The notes under the pieces are model-generated. The model had not been told where the DNA came from, did not search any database, and saw nothing but the letters and a program-made list of their open reading frames with translations. From NCBI GenBank assembly GCA_022495995.1, contig JAFEMH010000168.1, forward strand, positions 372,001 to 436,000: a stretch of 64,000 bases of DNA, written 5' to 3'. Shown piece by piece: positions 45,771-55,825 of this stretch; the first letter of the stretch is position 1; each line of letters starts with the position of its first letter. This stretch comes from Adenophora triphylla var. japonica. Lineage: Eukaryota > Streptophyta > Magnoliopsida > Asterales > Campanulaceae. A program made the translations under genes and the position numbers.

Positions 45771-45939
45771 TGACGAGCCTTGAGCTCTCTTGGCCAGGGC
45801 CTCGTTTACCATGATCAGGCAATCGTCGAGGGTAACTTTGGCATTACAGAATCTGATAATAAGGACCGAATCCTTGGTATCATCGGGATATCTGGAGAAA
45901 ATGATGTTGACGAAGTCGTCGTCAGTTACACGGTCAAAA

Positions 45940-47407
45940 GGGTCTTTGTCGTGTCAACCAGTTGTTTCCACTCGCCGGATAACTGCCTGTACTGGACATT
46001 GAGCTTGACGATTTCCATGGTATTGGAGCCCTCGTCGTAGGTGACCTCGTCGAAACTGGTGCCATCCTCGAAACTGAGCATATGTATGTAAGGATCTTCC
46101 TGCCAATCTGCTGCGTCTTCGACTCCGGAGAATCCTGATTCGTTGTCGTCTGATGGCTCAACCTAGACCCAAGGACATCTCGCGCCCTGCTGTGAAGCTG
46201 GAGCCGCTAGAAAATCATCATGCCCTTCGCTTGAGAAGAGGGGCTCGGCGGGCAATTCCTCGTGTAGGACATCCCAGATGACTACCATACATTCATCATG
46301 AGTGTGACGATGCTTGTTGACCTTTATCACGAAGATTTCTTCACCTGGGGGGGCAAGAGAGTTGGCTCGAAGGATGCTGACAAATCTCCGATCGGAGATA
46401 GGGGGTTTGTGTGCCCGTATCATCGCGATGCTCAGGGTTTCTTTCCAGTCTGCGTCTAAGTTTTGGAAATGGCAGTTGAACTTGATGAATCTGACTGCTT
46501 CAGGATCTGCCTGTTCGAGGACGTTGACATAGTTAGCACCTTGGTCAGCTTGCATGAGGTAGCCCCGGTGCTGGCTGCGGGCACGCTTGATTGGCATTTT
46601 GGCTTCATTCCCTATGAGGAAACTGTCCCCTCTAATGACTTCGAGATCTCCTTGTCGATTAATGAACTTGACACACTGATGGAGAGTGGAGGCTATGGAT
46701 TTCATGTGGTGTAGCCATGGGCGTCCCAGCAGAGCTGTAAATTCGGATGGGATGTCCATCACGTGGAATTCTGCTGGCACCATTTGGATTTCGAACCAGA
46801 GCTCCAGAGTCACCATCCCCAGGATGGGACGAGATGTGTTGTCGTAGGCCTTGATAGTTCGGGCGGATGGGATCATATGGCCTTCATCGATGCGTAGGGC
46901 TCGCATCATGCTGAGAGGAAGGACGTTGACTGCTGATCCATTGTCTACCAATACCCCGGGGAGAGAGATGGTGTTGAGCCGGAGAGTGATGTACAATGCT
47001 TCGTTGTGCCCCGAGGCCCCTTTCGGTAGGTCTTCATCACAGAAGGTGAGCATGCTGCCATACAGTCGGGAATCGTAGATCTGATCTCTTTCCGGAGAGG
47101 GAGAGTCATCGAGCCATCCGTTTCCTGTCTTCCTCTTGAGAGGCAAAGCTTTTGGTGGTGCCTCGGGATTGTGTCGGGGTAGCTTGTGGCGGTGACCGCC
47201 CTTGGTCAGCACATTGATTGAGTGTGAGTGCCAAGTTGACTTTGACTTTCCTTTGCCGGCCCGTGCTCTGAAGTTGGGCAAATTGAACCTCGGCTGATCC
47301 CGCGGGGGATTAGGCTTCTGGCTGGCGGTAAGGTTGCCAAGATCTGAGGTATTCCGGTGTCCTGAGGCCTGAACTTTGGCGTCAGTAGGACTTTTCGGCG
47401 TTCCCAC
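45940..47407 (-). pseudogene. First aspartic protease and acidic extension (element B)
   Basis: In the gag frame after a TAA at 47419-47417. A basic Pro-rich linker (LPNFRARAGKGKSKSTWHS) leads to the protease: MLTFCDEDLPKGASGHNEAL, catalytic VLVDNGSAVNVLPLSMMRAL, RTIKAYDNTSRPILGMVTLE and ALLGRPWLHHM. The DNG triad is intact, so this could be the working protease. After a TAG at 46165-46163 the frame continues as an acidic segment (SDDNESGFSGVEDAADW) until a one-base shift near 45950. Confidence 0.8.
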
Positions 47408-47416
47408 CCCTGTCTG

Positions 47417-49212
47417 TTATGAAGATGCGCGGCTTGAAGGAAGGGAGGACTGGCTAGAGTAGAGCACATAGTAATCGAACTTCCCAGATGGCTCTCCGAG
47501 TGTACCCACGCTGGTGTCTCCAGCTTCATATCTTTCTTTCAGTTTCTGTTGAGAAGACTGCCTCTTCTGCTTTCTGGGAGAGTCACCCTTGATCAAGTCT
47601 TGCAACTCGTACTCAAGGCATTCAGAGCAGTCACAAACATCGTAACTGATGTGGACGTTTGATGAGGACCTGGCTGGAAGAGGCAGAGGAACTGGCTCTG
47701 CGGCAATCTTCTTTGGCACCCACTCGATGGATTTTATGCTGTTGGTGTTCGAAAAAGGGTTTTCGACTCTATCAGGTCCACGGGGACGCTCCAATTTTCC
47801 TTCCTCTATCAGGTTCTGGATCTCATACCGTAACCCCAGGCAGCTGTCAGTTGTGTACCCGTGGTATTGGTGGAAGGAGCAGTATTTGCTTTTGCCGGCA
47901 TTAGCTGCGGGATTCTTGGGTTTGTAGTTTGAAACGGGCTTGAGGAGGCCCTCTTTGATCAACCCTTCCAGCATCTTACTCAGAGGCATATCCAACTTGT
48001 CGAAGTGTACGAAAGGCTGCTTCATGGAGGAGTTACTGCTTTGCGGGGCTGGGTTTCTGTTGCCCGACTGTTGTCCCTGATGGATGTAGTTGACGGACGT
48101 ATCTTTCCCTTTTCCGGGGGCCGGTGCGGGATTGAATGTAGCTGCTGATCTGTATCTATACGGCTGCACTGTAGCCAGTTTTTCTTTGAGATCCTTTTTG
48201 AACTGTGAATCGGCATTGACCATGGCTCGGAGATCTGGGAAGAAGTGATGGTTGATGAGCGTTCTGATGGATGGCCTCAAGCAAGACTTGAAGATCTGCA
48301 TCTGTTCGTCTTTGGAGAGTGGCTCCATAATCTCGGAGAGTTTCCAACTCCACCTCTTGTAGAATTCTCCGACACTTTCATCTATTTTTTGCTCGGTGGT
48401 GATTAAGTCCTCACGACTTGTTTCCCACTCTAGGTTGGATCTGTACCGCTCTAGGAAGATATTGCTGATTTGATCCCAGGTATGGCGATCTGCAGGCTTG
48501 ACCCTTAAGAACCATTGTAGCGCAGATTTCTTGAGAGTATGTTGGAAATGATCGGCCATTTGCTGGAGGGTTGCTCCTTTTGCTCTCATGCCGAGAACGT
48601 AGGTGTCAACATGCGTCTGTGGACATTCGGTTCCGTCGAATCGGTCCATTTCCGGCATTCTGAATTTAGCAGGGAGAGGCGTGACCATTCCCGGATCTGT
48701 GGATTTGAGTGTTTCTTGCTTTGAGCTACTTATGCTGGATTTCAGGTCTTTCATTTGTTCGACCATCTAGGCCAGGGCTGGGTTCAGTGGTGGACTTTGA
48801 GGTTCGGCGCCGGGTGCTGCCATATGAGCGGCAGTAATTGGAGGTGGAAGGCTTGATATATGGGGGTATATGGGGGCCTTTTCTGGACTGTATCGGGGTT
48901 TGTCCCCGGTGTTTTGAGGTTCGTGTATAGGCAATGGGTTGAACCCGAGAGGATATTGGAGGATATTGACATCTGTTTGAGATGGTCCAGCGGCGCGCTG
49001 GTTATACTGAGTGATGGGAGTAGTACTGGCTTGGCCGTATATGATAGGGGTGCCTTGAGAGGTGGCAACATGAAGCCTAGGTCGGCTGTTTCCTTAGTTC
49101 GAAGGCATCCCGTAAGTTGGCGGAGGAGGAACCTGGTTGAAGGTTTGAGGAGTTGATCGAGGAGGTTCGTCGTCCTCGATCAGAACGAAAGTACCGTCTG
49201 GCTGGGGGATAG
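47417..49212 (-). pseudogene. Tat gag (element B)
   Basis: The frame is open from the LTR junction with stops TAA at 49096-49094 and TAG at 48769-48767, then 449 open codons (48766-47417). The N-terminal part is Pro/Gln-rich (FNQVPPPPTYGM). The capsid-like gag domain starts AKFRMPEMDRFDGTECPQTH and contains FQHTLKKSALQWFLRVKPA, TWDQISNIFLERYRSNLEWE and VGEFYKRWSWKLSEIMEPLS. A zinc-knuckle-like YCSFHQYHGYTTDSCLGLRY follows. This is the usual Tat gag layout and should form the particle. Confidence 0.8.
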
Positions 49213-50932
49213 TGTAACGATGTGCCACCGGAAATGATTTTTCTCTTTTTTTTTTGAAAATCAAAACACGGAGTCGCCACGCCATTTTTATTTTAAGGGC
49301 CAAAACTTTGAAAAATGCCCGAGATTAGAGATTTGGGTTCAGAGGTCACGTTACACGCCGGGAAGAACGTTAGGGTTCACCCGGAATGCCTCGTAAAACG
49401 AGTCTTCCAAGCTTAAAAACTATTTGTGTGTGTGTGTGTGTGAGTGTGTTTCTTTGGCCAAAATAAATTCAAACTGAGAAAACTAAAAATTGGGAACTCT
49501 TTGAAAGACATTAAACAAGTCCCATGATTTTTGGTGTAATTTTAGGGTTGAGTTTTGGTACTCAAAAGACTCCTTGAAGTTGAAAGTCATTTCTGCCAGA
49601 ATGAAAAAGGCAGTGGACACTTGATTTTAAAATGGATTTAAGAGCTTTAAAACTTCAAAATATGGGGAAAGTTCCAGAATGAAAGTTGTTCAAAACATCT
49701 TAAATAAGGTAAATGAAAAATACTTTTTCATTTGGAGATGATTTGATGGACCAAAACCTTCTGAAAATCTCAGATGTGAGATCTGGATTTCCAGAGACTG
49801 TTGCACTGACCTTTGGAAAATAATTTGAAAATGGGAGTTATACTCACGAAAAAAATAAAGTAAAAATATGTATAGAATTCTACGGATATTGGCTACAAAA
49901 AGTATTTTGTAGTCAACACCCAATTCCAAGTTCTTCTGTGTCCAAAAAATTAGACAATGGACTGAGGTCTTAGAACAATGCTACTGGACAGCAAGATGTT
50001 CTTGAAGGAAAATGTGATTTTAAAGGGGGTTTTGCATCCATGCTTGTCCCCATTTCCTTAGGCTTTGATTAGTGATCACTAGACATTTTAGTGGTGATCT
50101 ACTATATCAAGCCATCCTTAGGGTACATTAGGACTTAAAGCACTTCATTTGCTTGGGAAGGGGGAGATTTAACTTTGAAATCAAGATTTTATGTATGAAA
50201 ATGATTTTGGAAAACACTTTTGAGTGAATGATTTTGAGGAAAAACACTTTTAAGTGAGTAAGAAGTAATTTGGACCTTTTAAGTGGTCATCCATGGAAAT
50301 TTATTCCAAGGTGACTACATTTTTAGGTCAAGCAAAGGATGAACACCAAGTTGATGAACAAACTACATCTTTGATGTTTGAAATGCATGCATGGATGAAG
50401 AAGTTTAGGGTAAGGAGAAGGATGGTTTACCAATCTTCTTTGTGTTTGTGTTTGAGGCTTGAATTTGAGAGTGATTAGTGAGTGAAATTTGGGAAAATAA
50501 TCAAAAGAAAAAGGTGGCAATTCAAAAGAATTCCCACTGTTTTCTATAGTATTTTCGCCAAGGTGTTGTGAGTGAATTGTTGTGGCTCTTTTTTTTCTGA
50601 GACTGAGGGGCTCAATTTATAGGCCTCTGAAAAAATCAAAGTCATCCGCGCGGATATGTACTGCAGCGTGCACTGTTCATTTAATGCAGCTGCAGGCTTT
50701 TGGACCAAAGGAATATTTTCAAAAATATTCAAACAATTTGTGTTCCAGCCACTTCCATTTCGGGTTTTTCTCTTTTTTTAAGATTCTTTTCTTGGTTTAA
50801 CTTTAAATAGCAATGCCTAATCTACCCTTGCTTTGTTAGAAAAGTTAGGAATTGTTAGAAATGTTAGGAATGTTAGGGCTTTCGTTAATTTTCTAACGAA
50901 AATACTAACAACTCAAAATTGGAGCACTTACA
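49213..50932 (-). repeat. LTR of a Tat element (3' LTR of B', possibly also 5' LTR of B), about 1.7 kb
   Basis: On the minus strand it starts TGTAAGTGCTCC at 50932, directly after a polypurine-like GAGGGGCTAC. It has a TATA box (CCTATAAATTG at about 50622-50613) and a CCGCGCGG palindrome upstream of it. It ends at GTGGCACA (49221) or GTTACA (49213). A (GT)n run lies at 49424-49448. TGGCGACTCCG (minus strand, about 49275-49265), like a tRNA-Arg primer site, lies about 50 bp before the end. The gag frame of B continues directly from it. Confidence 0.75.
50644..50655. promoter_or_regulatory. ATCCGCGCGGAT palindrome upstream of the LTR TATA box (B')
   Basis: A perfect 12-bp palindrome about 25 bp upstream (minus strand) of TATAAATT. 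It recurs as ATCCGCGCGGAG at 52342-52353 and exactly at 55689-55700, upstream of both antisense genes of the same element. Confidence 0.75.
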
Positions 50933-50936
50933 GTAG

Positions 50937-51260
50937 CCCCTCGGCGACGGCGCTTTCGAAGGAAGCGGGGTCGTCAATAAGAGTAAGGCTCCATATTTGA
51001 CAGGGGGGTGACCAAAGTGGTCGGATGGCTGGAATTGTATATCTGCTCTGCTGGGGATAGGAATGACCATTTCGGTCTGATGGCTAGAGTTGTATATCCG
51101 CTCTGCTGAAAGAATAACCATTTTGCTATGATGGTTAGAGTTGTATATCCGCTCTGCTGGGGAGAGAATGACCATTTTGGTCTGATGGCTGAACCTAATG
51201 ATAGGCTACCTACGTATCCTTAAGAGGAATCAAGCCAGACGTAGTTCGGGTCTTTGATGT
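50937..51260 (-). other. Polypurine block, GGTC/GACC repeats and hairpin motif (B')
   Basis: Next to the LTR, the minus strand has the block CGCCGTCGCCGAGGGGCTAC. Between 51000 and 51190 a unit with CATTTTGGTCTGATGGCT and TTGTATATCCGCTCTGCTG is repeated about four times. The hairpin motif (GGCTACCTACGTATCC ... CAAGCC ... CGTAGTTCG on the + strand) is at 51204-51248 and again at 51618-51664. Confidence 0.7.
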
Positions 51261-51289
51261 TGACCCTAGAGTGATTGTTTTGAGGCATC

Positions 51290-51495
51290 AACCTGGTAGT
51301 GATGGCGTTTTAGGTGCCTCGAACCTCGGAGATGATGGCATTTTAGGTGCCTCAGACCTTGAAGATGATGGCATTTTAGGTGCCTCGGACCTTGAAGATG
51401 GCGTTTTAGGTGCCTCGGACCTTGAAGATGATGGCGTTTTAGGTGCCTCGAACTTTGATGATGGCGTTTTAGGTGCCTCGAACCTTGATTTGAAG
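51290..51495. repeat. B' 3' UTR repeat 1 (33-36 bp unit)
   Basis: Six copies of a unit with GGCGTTTTAGGTGCCTCG and GACCTTGAAGAT, 30-36 bp long. The unit is often in multiples of three, so the region stays open as a short repetitive frame that I do not regard as a gene. Confidence 0.9.
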
Positions 51496-51679
51496 TGATT
51501 TCCTTCGGTGATCTGGGAAAGATGGTCCTTTGGTGGACTTCATTTGAAGGGATCGGTCTTACGTCTGCTGCCGAAGGGAAGGATGACTGTGCTGGTCGAG
51601 TGGCTGGACCTGTGATAGGCTACCTACGTATCCCGATTGGGGAATCAAGCCCTTACGTAGTTCGAAAAGCTGCTGGGGG

Positions 51680-52225
51680 TGGAACAGGATTCCGTTGGCC
51701 TTGGCTGGGGAAAACGGGCTTACATTTTACGGCCGGGATTCCGTTAATTTTCGTTGGAGAGAACGGGCTTACGTTTTACTGCCATTGATGATATTGATGA
51801 AAGAAACGGGATTCCGTTATCTTTCTCGGAGAAATTGGACTTACGTTTTACTGCCGTTGATGAAATTGATGAAAGAAACGGGATTTCGTTAACCTTCGTT
51901 GAAGGAATAGGACTTACGTTTTACGGCCGTTGATGATATTGATGAAAGAAACGGGATTCCGTTATCTTTCTCGGAGGAATAGGACTTACGTTTTACTGCC
52001 GTTGCTGATATTGATGAAAGAAACGGGATTCCGTTAACCTTCGTTGGTGAAATCGGGCTTACGTTTTACGGCCGTTGATGAAATTGATGAAAGAAACGGG
52101 ATTCCGTTATCTTTCTCGGAGAAATTGGACTTACGTTTTACTGCCGTTGATGATATTGATGAAAGAAACGGGATTCCGTTAACCTTCGTTGGTGAAATCG
52201 GGCTTACGTTTTACGGCCGAGAAGC
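51680..52225. repeat. B' 3' UTR repeat 2 (exact 72-bp period)
   Basis: Six full copies starting at 51737, 51809, 51881, 51953, 52025 and 52097, plus partial copies at each end. Units carry GGGATTCCGTTA, TTACGTTTTACTGCCGTTGA and TTGATGAAAGAAAC. Alternate units differ by CTTTCTCGGAG or CTTCGTTGGTG, suggesting growth partly as dimers. Confidence 0.95.
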
Positions 52226-52341
52226 TCTTTTGAAAGGGGGTTAGCTTTGGTTAACTTTGGTCAACTCTGTTAAGTCTGGGATCAAGCTGCAGAGTCTGAG
52301 ATTTTTAAAGGGCAAAATAGTCTTTTTGACTCTTCAATTTG

Positions 52342-52353
52342 ATCCGCGCGGAG
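52342..52353. promoter_or_regulatory. CCGCGCGG motif upstream of antisense gene 1 (B')
   Basis: ATCCGCGCGGAG, 163 bp upstream of the start codon at 52516, matching the LTR palindrome at 50644 except for the last base. Only one copy is seen here. Confidence 0.65.
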
Positions 52354-52515
52354 GGGAAAGCATCCCAGACTAGTTTTGAAAAGAGGGCCGCCGCCCTTCT
52401 CCTTCTTCCTCACCATTTTGCAGTTTACGAGAGAGAAAGAGAGAAAGTCGAGAGAGAAGCCATTTTTGGCCCAAAAAGCTTCAAAATTCTTCCATTTTCT
52501 TTGATTTTTCGAGCA

Positions 52516-55153
52516 ATGGAACACGGGGGAGTTGCCATTCAAGGTCAAGGACGCGGCCCAGTCGCGAAGAGGCGATTAGAGCTCGTAAGAATGAGGAGGC
52601 ATTAATCTCTTTCGCAATCGATTGCGAAGGAGCCATATCCCGATGTGTGGCAACATTGGGCCACTGATCCGAGTCTTCGCACGGTATACTTCGAATTTCT
52701 TCATTTCCTTTGTCGATTTTTGTTTGAAATTAATTTTTTGCGATTTTTTTTTTCTTTTTTTCTTTTTTAATCCGAAAATTGTGATGTTCTTGGTATTGAA
52801 ATTGGACTTTGATGATTTACATGTTGCAGTGAGTATGTGTGTAACCCAAATATGCATTTTGTTTGGAAAAAGAATGGGCATTTTGCCATTTTTGAAATAT
52901 GAGATGATGAAAATTTGCTCGAATCCGGGACGGACCCCTTTTTTTTGTTGCATGTGGGATCAATGAGATATGTTTTTATGAATGATGCAAATGTATGCAA
53001 GCATGCTTTCTGTGAAAATATGATTTTTTGTGAAAAATGGGGCGGATCTTTGCTTCCGTTGATTGAATGAATGAATTGTGGAAAATTGCTTATTTGTGCT
53101 GTTTTATGAAAAATGGGACGGAGTTTTACTTCCGTTGACTCATTGTGAAAAATTGTATGTCATTTTTTTTGAAAACGAGACGGAGTTTTGCTTCCGTTGA
53201 CTCCTTGTTATTGACATTTTTTTATGCATGATGAATGGTGGTTGCTGAAAAATCTTTTCTTTTGTGCGAGAAAAATGGGGGTGAGTCCATTATATGCCGT
53301 TATGCTGCCCGATTTTTTTCAAAACTTTATGTCTATGATACATGTGTATGCTTTTTTAAATGCAAATGCAATTTTTTGACATTTTTTTTGTTTTTCTTTC
53401 AATTGCAGGGTGGAGATTGTTTTGTGACGGAGCAGCTGAATAAGCTGAAGACTCGAGGATCAGTGGAGGTCGTGGTCGACCTGTGGGACCGGCTGCCAGT
53501 CTTGGGCCGAGGAGTTCTGATGGGTCCGAGACAGATCGTCATTGGGACCGGGTTGTATGAGTTCATCGAGTGCCTGAGGGGGTTGATCAAGTTCCCTAAG
53601 AGCAAGGGCTTGATTTTTGCTTTGGCACAGCATTGGTGGGACGTGACCCACACCTTCCATTTCTTCTGGGGCGAGGCCACGGTCACACCTTCCGATTACG
53701 CTGCGATCACAGGCCTGTCCTTTAAAGGACGGAGCATTGAGTGGAGAGACGGCTACAGTGACCTGGAGCTGCAGGATCTTCTGGGCTTTACCCCCATTCC
53801 CAAAAAGGGGATGGGGATGGAGTATGCTGTGGTCCACGGGAAGATCGTGGAGAGCATTGAGAGTTATGAGGCTGGGGATGAGAGAGTGGCTGCGGTGCAG
53901 ATTGCCAGGGCTTTTCTGTGGTTCACTTTTTCGAGCACACTTTTTGGACACGTCGAGGGGACGGCGGTATTTGCCCTGCTGAGGACGTTGGAGGATGTGG
54001 AGATGGCTGGAGAGGTATCTTGGGGGGAGGCCGGGCTGGCAGAGCTATACTTTGCTCTAGATAGGTATAGCCGGAAGGCTGTGAGCTCCCTGACATGCTT
54101 TGAGTTCCCTTTGGAGGTATAAGCTTTTGCTTTTTCCCTTTTCTTTAAGCACGCATTGTTTCTTTCCGCACTTAATTGATGTGATCTTTACCTTTCGCAG
54201 GTATGGGCTCTGGAGTTCTTTCATGTCACGATGTGGCGACAGCCGACGGAGCACATCGGGGCATATCCGGCTATGCTCTCCTGGTCCAAGCATGCTCGGG
54301 AGAAGATAGGTTCTAGGGGGCGCACGACCCTCAAGTACAGGGATTGTCTGCCTTTGGTGGGATCTGAGTCGGATGAGGGGATGAGGTTCTACCCTTGGGG
54401 CCGCTTCGACGTGGAGCAGTTGAAGGGTGCAGAGAGGTGGACCGTGACGCGGAGGATTTTGAGGGGTTTGACCTGTGACGTGTATTATCTGGGGGAGAGA
54501 GTGACGCGCCAGCATGGCGAGGGTGCGCCTCTGATGGCACCGGTGGAGCCTCCCGCCGACATGATGCATCCGAGTGAGAGATCGGAGACCTGGGGTGATT
54601 ATCGAGGTGGCCAGCACTTCTCGATGTTTGTGGCGATTGAGGAGTATTCGAGATTTATCTTGAGGAGGCTGAGGATGCCCCAGGTTCTTGAGAGAGAGGG
54701 GTTGGGGGTCGTGCGGTACCCTCGATCGGACTTTTCGTATGTCCAGGACGGGGTCAGATTGAGGGTGCAGATTCCTGTCCCTGAGCGGGTTCCACGAGCT
54801 TTATGACCTCGTTCGAATATGAAGGTATGGCTTTTTACTGTCCCTTCTTCTTTCCTTTCGCTTCATCATTTTTCGCATCAATTCTTTCTGACACTTTTGT
54901 TTCCGTGGAGTTCCCGGCTGTGGTTGTGGAGAAGCTGACGAAGCAGGTGATTGGGGCCAAGAGGTTCCTCAGAAGGATGGTTGCTTGTGGGGCTACTCAG
55001 GGTAGAGCGAGACATGCACAGCCGGCGCCTGTAGAGCGGGAGACTTCCCCTGTTCCTTCCGAGCATTCTACTGAGACTCCTCTTTCTCCTCTCCTAGATC
55101 CCGGTATGGAGCTGCCTCCGGACCATGTCATCCTCGGGGATTTGCACGGGTAG
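52516..55153 (+). CDS. Antisense gene 1 of B': plant mobile domain (PMD/MAIN-like) protein, four exons
   Basis: Exon 1 starts at 52516 (MEHGGVAIQGQG) and should end at a GTATAC donor near 52683, but it has a stop in the first frame after 29 codons, so it is damaged or mis-modelled. Exon 2 (53409-54116, 236 codons, acceptor TTGCAG, donor GTATAA) holds HTFHFFWGEATVTPSDYAAI, KGRSIEWRDGYSDLELQDLL and VSWGEAGLAELYFALDRYSR. Exon 3 (54201 to about 54806) begins VWALEFFHVTMWRQPTEHIG. Exon 4 (about 54914-55153) ends DHVILGDLHG. Intron positions match element A. The main PMD exon is fully open, so this copy is the best preserved here. Confidence 0.75.
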
Positions 55154-55686
55154 GGGCACGTTTGGCACCACGGCGGGTCATCTTCGCACGTCCAGGAATC
55201 CGACGCGTTCACGTTCAGATATGACTTATTTGCGGACCTCGGGTTGCCTTATCGTGGCATACCGGTTGATCCAGGCGAGCCTCTCTCTGGAGATGAGGAT
55301 GACGATTCCGAGCCCGAGATATTTATGGCTACTGAGGAGGCGGGCCCGAGTTGCAAGAGGGACCGGGGGAAAGGGCCAGCCACTGAGGATTCTGACTGAT
55401 GATTTTTGGTTGATTTTGGGACTGTACCTATTTAGACAGATACACTTTATTTTTCTTCTTTTGCACACTCTTCTTTTTTGGAATGTAATAATCTAGGATT
55501 TTTGTTACCTACTTCTTTTTTTTCTATTATGAATGCAATGTTGCATGAGACCTGGTTTTTTGGCAAGGGTGTGAAGGTTTTGAGCTGTGAACTGTTTGGA
55601 CAGGCTTTGCACAGGTTTCGAGCAAAATATTCCTCCGTGGTGCAGCAGTTTAAACTGCTGCAGATTTTTTTCTGGTAATGACACTT
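55154..55686. other. Intergenic region between the two antisense genes (B')
   Basis: No gene I can support. It includes a 20-bp perfect palindrome GCAGCAGTTTAAACTGCTGC at about 55642-55661, just upstream of the CCGCGCGG motif. The first part is probably the 3' untranslated region of gene 1. Confidence 0.5.
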
Positions 55687-55688
55687 GT

Positions 55689-55700
55689 ATCCGCGCGGAT
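55689..55700. promoter_or_regulatory. ATCCGCGCGGAT palindrome upstream of antisense gene 2 (B')
   Basis: An exact copy of the 12-bp LTR palindrome at 50644-50655, 125 bp before the start codon at 55826. A TTTATTTA-like box is about 25 bp downstream. Confidence 0.75.
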
Positions 55701-55825
55701 AGGGACGAGATCTGACAGTTTTCATTTATTTAGGTGGTTGGATCTGGTTTGGACCATAAATGTCATTGAAACTTCATCTTCTCCAGTTCAAACTCACTGG
55801 AATTTCGGGAGAGAAGAGAAAAAAC

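Larger units (their letters stand above)
40101..49212 (-). mobile_element. Tat gypsy element B: giant gag-pol polyprotein region
   Basis: Minus-strand order: gag, protease 1, a long unknown region, protease 2, linker, RT, RNase H, archaeal-type second RNase H. The reading is a single polyprotein except for two one-base frameshifts (about 45950 and 43350) and eleven premature stops, all TAG or TAA. Integrase is missing because the region is cut at 40100 by the LTR of element A. The second RNase H places it in the Tat lineage. The LTR at 49213-50932 adjoins its gag end and may be its 5' LTR. Confidence 0.85.

Noticed and set aside
53399..53951. Minus-strand ORFs of 95 and 163 codons across the PMD exon
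   Set aside because: They are shadows of the GC-rich coding exon on the + strand, which has the recognised motifs.
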